Positions 59,188 to 64,000 of a stretch of DNA of 64,000 nucleotides are shown in pieces. The notes beneath the pieces were generated by a model, which searched no databases, was not told where the DNA came from, and saw only the letters and a list, made by a program, of their open reading frames with translations. The stretch's first letter is position 1. Each line of letters begins with the position of its first letter. The position numbers and the translations under genes were made by a program. Source of the stretch: Solirubrobacteraceae bacterium. GTDB lineage: Bacteria > Actinomycetota > Thermoleophilia > Solirubrobacterales > Solirubrobacteraceae. The stretch lies in contig JAUYGN010000011.1 of NCBI GenBank assembly GCA_030690545.1, positions 1 to 64,000 on the forward strand, in the 5' to 3' direction.

Positions 59188-59602
59188 CGCGATCACCGTC
59201 GACAGCCCGCCGGAGGAGGTCTTCAAGCTCGTCCACGACCCGACGCGGATGCCCGAGTGGATGGCCGGCGTCGGCCACGTCGAGGACGTGGCGACCGACG
59301 ACGACGGCACGGGCTTCACGCTCTACCCGGAGGGCTGGCCCGACTTCCCGATGGCCCAGCGACTGACGAGCTCGCCTGACGGCCGCCGCGTGACCGTCTC
59401 CTGCCACGTCTCGTTCCTCGAGATCGCGATCGCCCTCGAGGAGGCCGACGACGACCGCACGCACGTCACGATCGAGGTCGACATCCCGCCCGAGGAGGCG
59501 GCGCGCCTGAAGGACCAGCGCGCAGCCGTCCGCGCGACGCTCGAACGGCTCGCGCAGGTGGCGCCCACCGCGCGCGGGCGAGGCGGCGACGGCGACGCGT
59601 GA
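59171..59602 (+). CDS. SRPBCC family protein coupled to the SARP-type regulator
   Basis: A 143-residue START-like protein: SFTDAITVDSPPEEVFKLVHDPTRMPEWMAGVGHVEDVATDDDGTGFTL. It starts within the 3' end of the regulator gene (17-bp overlap), so the two are probably co-translated. It could bind the ligand or product relevant to that regulator; no direct evidence. The tail after residue 125 is Arg/Gly-rich. Confidence 0.82.
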   Translation: MPSFTDAITVDSPPEEVFKLVHDPTRMPEWMAGVGHVEDVATDDDGTGFTLYPEGWPDFPMAQRLTSSPDGRRVTVSCHVSFLEIAIALEEADDDRTHVTIEVDIPPEEAARLKDQRAAVRATLERLAQVAPTARGRGGDGDA

Positions 59603-59617
59603 ACGAGCTCCGTTGCG

Positions 59618-59665
59618 GGTCGCCGCGGGCCGCACAGCGGCCTTCGCTGAAGCCCGTCGGCGACC
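59618..59665. terminator. Hairpin between convergent SRPBCC and miaB genes
   Basis: GGTCGCCG (59618-59625) pairs with CGGCGACC (59658-59665), with an inner GGGC/GCCC pair, in the 72-bp gap between convergent genes. No U tract. Confidence 0.5.
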
Positions 59666-59674
59666 GGGCGCGGC

Positions 59675-61012
59675 TCAGCCGGCCGAGGACGCGGCGGCCA
59701 GCAGCGACAGCTCGCCGGTCAGCGTCTGGCTCGTCGCGCCCGTGATCCGCACCGGCACGAGCTCGCCGGGCGCCGCCAGCCCGCTGAAGTTGACGGCCTT
59801 GTTGTGGCGCGAGCGGCCGCGCAGCCGCGACGGGTCGGTGCGCGACGCGCCCTCGACGAGCACCTCGAGCTCGCGGCCGACGAAGCGCTGCGCGCGCTCG
59901 GTCGCGCGCCGCTGGACGAGCTCGACGAGGCGCTGCATGCGCTCGACCTTCTCCTCGTGCGCGACCAGCCCTTCGGTGAAGCCGCCCGCCTCGGTTCCGC
60001 GCCGCGGCGAGAAGATGAACGTGAACGCGCCGTCGTAGCCGACCTGCTCGCAGACTTCGAGCGTCTGCGCGAAGTCGTCCTCGGTCTCGCCGGGGAAGCC
60101 GACGATGATGTCCGTCGTGATGGCCGCGTCGGGCACGTGCTCGCGGATCAGCGCGACGCGATCCATGTAGCGCTCGCGGGTGTACGTGCGGCGCATCGCC
60201 TTCAGGATCCGCGACGAGCCGGACTGCAGCGGCAGGTGGATGTGCTCGCAGACCGACGGAAGCTGCGCGTGGGCGAGGATGACGTCCTCGCGCATGTCCT
60301 TCGGGTGCGGGCTCGTGTAGCGGATCCGCTCGATCCCCTCGATCGCGTCGAGTTGGGTCAGCAGCTCGGCGAACGAGGTGGCCCCGTCCCGCCCACCCCG
60401 CAGGTCGCGGCCGTAGGAGTTGACGTTCTGGCCCAGCAGCGTGACCTCGCGCACGCCCTCCCCCGCCAGCCGCGCGACCTCCGCGACGAGCTCGCCGGCG
60501 GGCCGGCTGACCTCGCGCCCGCGGGTCGACGGCACGATGCAGTACGAGCACCTGCAGTTGCAGCCGACCGAGATCTGCACCCAGGCCTGGAACTCGCGCG
60601 CGCGCTTGTCGGGCAGGTGCCCGGTGAAGCCCTCGAACTCGAAGAAGCCCTGCGCGGTCAGCGAGTCGGAGGTCAGGAACTCGGCCAGCTTGTGGACCTG
60701 GCCGGGACCGAACGCGACGTCGACGAACGGAAAGCGGGCGAATACCTCGTCCTTGACGGACTGCGCCCAGCAGCCGCCGACGCCGACGATCCGCTCGGGG
60801 TCCTCGCGCTTGAGCCGCTTGGCGTGGCCGAGGTGCGCGAGGAAGCGGCTGTCGGCCTTCTCGCGGATCGAGCACGTGTTGAAGAGGATCACGTCGGCGT
60901 CCTCAGCGGCCCCGGCCTCGCCGTAGCCGAGCGACTCGAGCATGCCCTTCATCCGCTCGGAGTCGTGCTCGTTCATCTGGCAGCCGAACGTCGTGACGTG
61001 GTAGCGCTTCAT
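59675..61012 (-). CDS. miaB: tRNA-2-methylthio-N6-dimethylallyladenosine synthase
   Basis: A 445-residue radical SAM methylthiotransferase that adds a methylthio group to i6A37, the product of MiaA. The N-terminal UPF0004 domain holds cluster cysteines Cys11 (FGCQMNEHDS), Cys47 (FNTCSIREKAD) and Cys82 (GGCWAQ). The radical SAM cluster is Cys152, Cys156 and Cys159 (GCNCRCSYC). A TRAM domain ends the protein (ELEVLVEGASRTDPSRLRGRSRHNKAVNF). ATG at 61012 has TACCCT (61022-61027) 9 nt upstream. Confidence 0.97.
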   Translation of the reverse strand: MKRYHVTTFGCQMNEHDSERMKGMLESLGYGEAGAAEDADVILFNTCSIREKADSRFLAHLGHAKRLKREDPERIVGVGGCWAQSVKDEVFARFPFVDVAFGPGQVHKLAEFLTSDSLTAQGFFEFEGFTGHLPDKRAREFQAWVQISVGCNCRCSYCIVPSTRGREVSRPAGELVAEVARLAGEGVREVTLLGQNVNSYGRDLRGGRDGATSFAELLTQLDAIEGIERIRYTSPHPKDMREDVILAHAQLPSVCEHIHLPLQSGSSRILKAMRRTYTRERYMDRVALIREHVPDAAITTDIIVGFPGETEDDFAQTLEVCEQVGYDGAFTFIFSPRRGTEAGGFTEGLVAHEEKVERMQRLVELVQRRATERAQRFVGRELEVLVEGASRTDPSRLRGRSRHNKAVNFSGLAAPGELVPVRITGATSQTLTGELSLLAAASSAG

Positions 61013-61021
61013 GCCGTGCCA

Positions 61022-61027
61022 AGGGTA
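61022..61027 (-). promoter_or_regulatory. -10 hexamer TACCCT upstream of miaB
   Basis: TACCCT on the minus strand lies 9 nt before the miaB ATG; a leaderless start is likely. A perfect TTGACA on the same strand is much farther away (61162-61167). Confidence 0.4.
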
Positions 61028-61123
61028 TCCGGCGCGGACGGCCGGACGCAGCGGTATGTCGAATGGTTCGCGGCGGCCGCGAGTCTTTCGACACGCCCCC
61101 AAGCCCGAGCGCGTCCTCGGAGT

Positions 61124-61177
61124 ACGCATAACCAATTCGTATTGTCATTGCTGAATGGTTCTGTCAAGCTGGCGACC
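61124..61177 (+). promoter_or_regulatory. AT-rich promoter/operator region of the arsR operon
   Basis: TTGTCA (61142-61147) and CAAGCT (61165-61170) are spaced 17 bp and the latter ends 7 nt before the arsR GTG. Symmetric elements suitable for an ArsR dimer are CAAT-TCGT-ATTG (61132-61143) and ATTC-N14-GAAT (61134-61155). The region is clearly less GC-rich than its surroundings. Confidence 0.42.
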
Positions 61178-61531
61178 GTGCCGACCACCGCTCCCGTCCT
61201 CACGCCGCGCCGCCGCCAGCCGGCGGGCTGCCAGGCGACCGCGGCACAGCCACAGGTCGACGCCGCGCAGGCGTCCGAGCTCGCCGCGACAGCCAAGGCG
61301 CTCGGCGACCCGACGCGGCTGCGGATCGTCGACGCGATCCGCCACGCCGCGCCTGAAGCCGTTTGCCAGTGCGAGCTCGTGCCGCTGTTCGAGATGTCGC
61401 AGCCAGCGCTGGCCAAGCATCTGAAGGTGCTCGTCGGAGCCGGCATCCTCGCCTCGGAGCGGCGCGGCGCCTGGACGTACTACTACCCCCGCCCCGGTGG
61501 GCTGGGCGGATTGACCGCATGGCTCGGCTGA
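61178..61531 (+). CDS. arsR: ArsR/SmtB family arsenic-responsive repressor
   Basis: A 117-residue winged-helix repressor. [21 protein letters not shown], then the metalloid-binding-type AVCQCELV, and the recognition helix [34 protein letters not shown]. The cysteines of CQC and an N-terminal Cys18 (AGCQ) could bind As(III). I chose GTG at 61178. It leads the operon arsR-gapdh-arsJ with 7- and overlapping-base spacing and probably represses it until arsenite binds. Confidence 0.92.
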   Translation: MPTTAPVLTPRRRQPAGCQATAAQPQVDAAQASELAATAKALGDPTRLRIVDAIRHAAPEAVCQCELVPLFEMSQPALAKHLKVLVGAGILASERRGAWTYYYPRPGGLGGLTAWLG

Positions 61532-61538
61532 CGAGCCG

Positions 61539-62552
61539 ATGACGCCCACGCGGATCGCGATCAACGGCTTCGGACGCATCGGTCGCCTTGCGCTGCGGGC
61601 CGGATGGGACCGCGACGACCTGCGCTTCGTGCACGTCAACGAGCCGCACGGCGACGCCGCCACGGCCGCGCACCTGCTGATGTTCGACTCCGTCCACGGC
61701 CGCTGGGACCGTGCGGCGGGCGGCGGCGACGCCACGCTGACCGTCGACGGCCAGCCGCTGACCTACGGCAGCGAGCACGCGCCCGGCGACGTCGCATGGG
61801 CCGAACGCGGCGCCGAGATCGTGCTCGAATGCTCGGGACGGTTTCGCACGATCGCCTCGCTCGAGCCGTACTTCGAGCGCGGCGTGCGCAAGGTGATCGT
61901 CGCCGCGCCCGTCAAGGACCCGCGCGCACTGAACGTCGTCGTCGGCGTCAACGACGAGCGCTACGACGCCGCGCGGCACGACGTCGTCACCGCCGCCTCC
62001 TGCACGACGAACTGCCTGGCGCCGCTCGTCAAGGTCATCCACGCGGGCGTCGGCATCCGGCGCGGCTCGATCACCACCTTGCACGACGTCACGAACACGC
62101 AGACGATCGTCGACGCGCCGCACTCCGACCTGCGCCGGGCCCGCGCCGCGTCGCTGTCGCTGATCCCGACGACGACCGGCTCGGCGACCGCGATCGGGCT
62201 GATCTTCCCCGAGCTCGAGGGCAAGCTCGACGGGCTCGCGGTCCGCGTGCCGCTGCTGAACGCCTCGCTGACCGACGCCGTCTTCGAGGTCGCGCGCCCG
62301 ACGACGATCGCAGAGGTCAACGCGCTGCTCGAGGCCGCGGCTGCCGGACCGCTGCACGGCATCCTCGGCTACGAGGCGCGCCCGCTCGTGTCGGTCGACT
62401 TCAAGGACGACCCGCGCTCGGCCGTCGTCGACGCGCCATCGACGATGGTGACCGACGCGACCCAGGTCAAGGTGCTGGCCTGGTACGACAACGAGTGGGG
62501 CTACGCCAACCGGCTCGTCGAGCTCGCCGCGTCGGTCGCCCGCGCGCTGTGA
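61539..62552 (+). CDS. ArsJ-associated glyceraldehyde-3-phosphate dehydrogenase
   Basis: A 337-residue [22 protein letters not shown] is the NAD-binding start, [17 protein letters not shown] the catalytic cysteine site, and [20 protein letters not shown]-type sequence ([19 protein letters not shown]) the C-terminus. Next to arsJ such an enzyme uses arsenate in place of phosphate to form unstable 1-arseno-3-phosphoglycerate for export, a known resistance route. The stop overlaps the arsJ GTG (GTGA). Confidence 0.93.
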   Translation: MTPTRIAINGFGRIGRLALRAGWDRDDLRFVHVNEPHGDAATAAHLLMFDSVHGRWDRAAGGGDATLTVDGQPLTYGSEHAPGDVAWAERGAEIVLECSGRFRTIASLEPYFERGVRKVIVAAPVKDPRALNVVVGVNDERYDAARHDVVTAASCTTNCLAPLVKVIHAGVGIRRGSITTLHDVTNTQTIVDAPHSDLRRARAASLSLIPTTTGSATAIGLIFPELEGKLDGLAVRVPLLNASLTDAVFEVARPTTIAEVNALLEAAAAGPLHGILGYEARPLVSVDFKDDPRSAVVDAPSTMVTDATQVKVLAWYDNEWGYANRLVELAASVARAL

Positions 62553-63817
62553 GCCGCTCGCTGGACCTGCGCAACTACGCCCTCGTCACCGGGGCCTACT
62601 GGGCCGACACGATCACCGACGGCGCAATCCGCGTGCTCGTGCTGTTCTCCTTCCACGAGCTCGGCTACAGCCCGTTCGCCGTCGCCTCGCTGTTCCTGTT
62701 CTACGAGGTCTTCGGGATCGTCACGAATCTCGTCGGCGGCTGGCTGGCCGCCCGCTTCGGCCTGCGCGCGACGCTGTTCGGCGGCCTGAGCACGCAGCTC
62801 GTCGCGCTGTTGATGCTCGCCGTCGTCCCGGCGTCGTGGCTCGTCGTCGCCTACGTGATGGTCAGCCAGGCGCTGTCGGGCATCGCCAAGGACCTGACGA
62901 AGATGAGCGCCAAGAGCGCCGTCAAGCTCGTCGTGCCCACAGACGCGCCGGGCGCGCTCTACAGATGGGTCGCGGTCCTGACCGGCTCGAAGAACGCGCT
63001 GAAGGGCGTCGGCTTCTTCGTCGGCGGGCTGCTGCTGACCGTGATCGGGTTCCAGCCGGCGCTGTTCGTCCTCGCCGCGATCGTGCTGAGCGCGCTGATC
63101 GTCGTCGCCGTGATGATGCGCGGCGAGCTGGGGCGTCCCGACCGCCGGGCGAGGTTCGGCCAGATGTTCTCCAACTCGCGGGCGGTCAACGTCCTCGCCG
63201 GGGCTCGGATCTTCCTGTTCGCCTCGCGCGACGTGTGGTTCGTCGTCGGCCTGCCGGTCTTCCTGCGCGCAGAGCTGGGCTGGAGCTTCTGGCAGGTCGG
63301 CACCTTCCTCGCCGTCTGGGTGATCGGCTACGGCGCAGTGCAGGCGCTCGCGCCGCGGCTCATGCGCCGCCGCACACGGGCGCGCGGCGCGGATCCCGAC
63401 GGGACCACCGCGACCTGGCTGGCGTTCGCGCTCGCCGCCTTCCCGGCCGCGATCGCCGTCGTGCTGGCGACCGGCCTCGACGCCGGCGCCGTGATCGTCG
63501 CCGGCCTGATCGCGTTCGGCGTCATCTTCGCGCTGAACTCGGCCGTGCACTCCTATCTCATCCTCGCCTACGCCGACGGCGACAGGGTCGCGATGAACGT
63601 CGGCTTCTACTACATGGCCAACGCCGGCGGGCGGCTCACGGGCACCGTGCTGTCGGGCGCGCTGTATCAGTGGCGGGGGCTGCAGGCGTGCCTGTGGGCA
63701 TCGGTCGCGTTCGTCCTCGTCGCCGGCCTGCTGTCACGCATGCTCCCCGCTCGCGGCTCGACGATCACCGCGGCGCCAACGGCGGGCCTGCGGGCCGCAC
63801 ACGGCGATACGACCTGA
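62549..63817 (+). CDS. arsJ: Organoarsenical efflux MFS transporter ArsJ
   Basis: A 422-residue major facilitator protein with about twelve helices. [86 protein letters not shown] and [13 protein letters not shown] are ArsJ-type signatures. It exports 1-arseno-3-phosphoglycerate, which then decays to arsenate outside. GTG at 62549 overlaps the gapdh stop. A strong hairpin follows at 63857. Confidence 0.93.
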   Translation: MSRSLDLRNYALVTGAYWADTITDGAIRVLVLFSFHELGYSPFAVASLFLFYEVFGIVTNLVGGWLAARFGLRATLFGGLSTQLVALLMLAVVPASWLVVAYVMVSQALSGIAKDLTKMSAKSAVKLVVPTDAPGALYRWVAVLTGSKNALKGVGFFVGGLLLTVIGFQPALFVLAAIVLSALIVVAVMMRGELGRPDRRARFGQMFSNSRAVNVLAGARIFLFASRDVWFVVGLPVFLRAELGWSFWQVGTFLAVWVIGYGAVQALAPRLMRRRTRARGADPDGTTATWLAFALAAFPAAIAVVLATGLDAGAVIVAGLIAFGVIFALNSAVHSYLILAYADGDRVAMNVGFYYMANAGGRLTGTVLSGALYQWRGLQACLWASVAFVLVAGLLSRMLPARGSTITAAPTAGLRAAHGDTT

Positions 63818-63856
63818 CGTCCGCAGCGTCGCCGTGTGCGCGACGAGTCGGCCATC

Positions 63857-63905
63857 GTCGAGTGGCGACGAGCGGTGCCTCAGGACATGCTCGTCGCCAC
63901 TCGAC
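63857..63905. terminator. Strong hairpin downstream of arsJ
   Basis: Two perfectly complementary 17-nt arms (63857-63873 and 63889-63905) enclose a 15-nt loop, between arsJ and the convergent gene at the window edge. There is no U tract. It probably terminates transcription from both sides. Confidence 0.65.
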
Positions 63906-63923
63906 CTTCGAGGGGCGGGAACG

Positions 63924-64000
63924 TCAGCGCGCGGTCATCGCGTCGAGCGCGACGTCGGGCAGGTCGCGCTCGAGCTGCTCGAGGCTGTAGCGATGGCGAA
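63924..64000 (-). CDS. C-terminal end of a gene entering from the right edge
   Basis: An open frame reads RHRYSLEQLERDLPDVALDAMTAR and ends in TGA at 63924-63926. It is uninterrupted to the window edge and coding-like in composition, but too short to identify. It converges on arsJ. Confidence 0.5.
   Translation of the reverse strand, partial: RHRYSLEQLERDLPDVALDAMTAR

Noticed and set aside
55915-59319. A 1134-codon minus-strand open frame
   Set aside because: It is the antisense shadow of the SARP-type regulator, whose domains are clear on the plus strand.

Overview
The window is a high-GC bacterial segment whose gene content fits an actinobacterium of the Thermoleophilia/Solirubrobacterales type (Conexibacter-like). 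This placement is an inference from GC-rich codon use, an actinobacterial ribosomal protein S1, an Rv2578c-type radical SAM protein, a geranylgeranyl-reductase-like enzyme and DapL-type diaminopimelate synthesis. The first ~1.3 kb does not match: it carries a DUF3422 gene and a small membrane protein that look proteobacterial, use many A/T-ending codons, and abut a ribosomal S1 gene that stops abruptly. That edge is either an assembly chimera or a recent insertion.

Layout. 1.3-10.4 kb: truncated rpsA, FAD reductase, enoyl-CoA hydratase, phosphotransferase, acetyltransferase, lipoprotein, DNA polymerase I and a TIGR01777-type epimerase. 10.4-17.3 kb: branched-chain amino acid ABC operon (two substrate-binding lipoproteins, livH, livM, livG, livF) with two small membrane proteins. 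17.3-23.2 kb: trpD-trpC-htrA-trpF-trpB-trpA. 23.4-34.0 kb: a sulfur-scavenging block (sfnB, ssuB, ssuA, ssuC; then ssuD with two flavin reductases), interspersed with plsC, a luciferase-like oxidoreductase, a BASS transporter and a LysR regulator. 34.0-37.5 kb: hisIE-trpE-vapBC-trpG. The tryptophan genes are thus in two blocks separated by the sulfur block, and a toxin-antitoxin pair lies between trpE and trpG.

37.6-44.5 kb: a secreted protein, then a horizontally acquired-looking module of a 1567-residue secreted RCC1-YD/RHS protein, a TPR protein directly downstream, and a degenerate orphan copy of the RHS C-terminal tip. 44.8-49 kb: AI-2E-type permease and the overlapping run miaA-dapF-dapL; both catalytic cysteines of DapF are serine. 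49-55 kb: FIST protein, short-chain dehydrogenase, a second PIN toxin-antitoxin pair whose toxin seems to start at CTG, radical SAM protein, SRPBCC protein, glycerate kinase and VOC protein. 55-59.6 kb: a large SARP/BTAD-type regulator with small NTF2, monooxygenase-like and SRPBCC genes around it. 59.7-64 kb: miaB and the arsenate-resistance operon arsR-gapdh-arsJ, closed by a strong hairpin.

A recurrent feature is a -10-like hexamer (TANNNT) 6-10 nt before start codons, suggesting leaderless transcription for many genes. I used it to choose several starts. No rRNA, complete tRNA, CRISPR array or insertion sequence was recognised.
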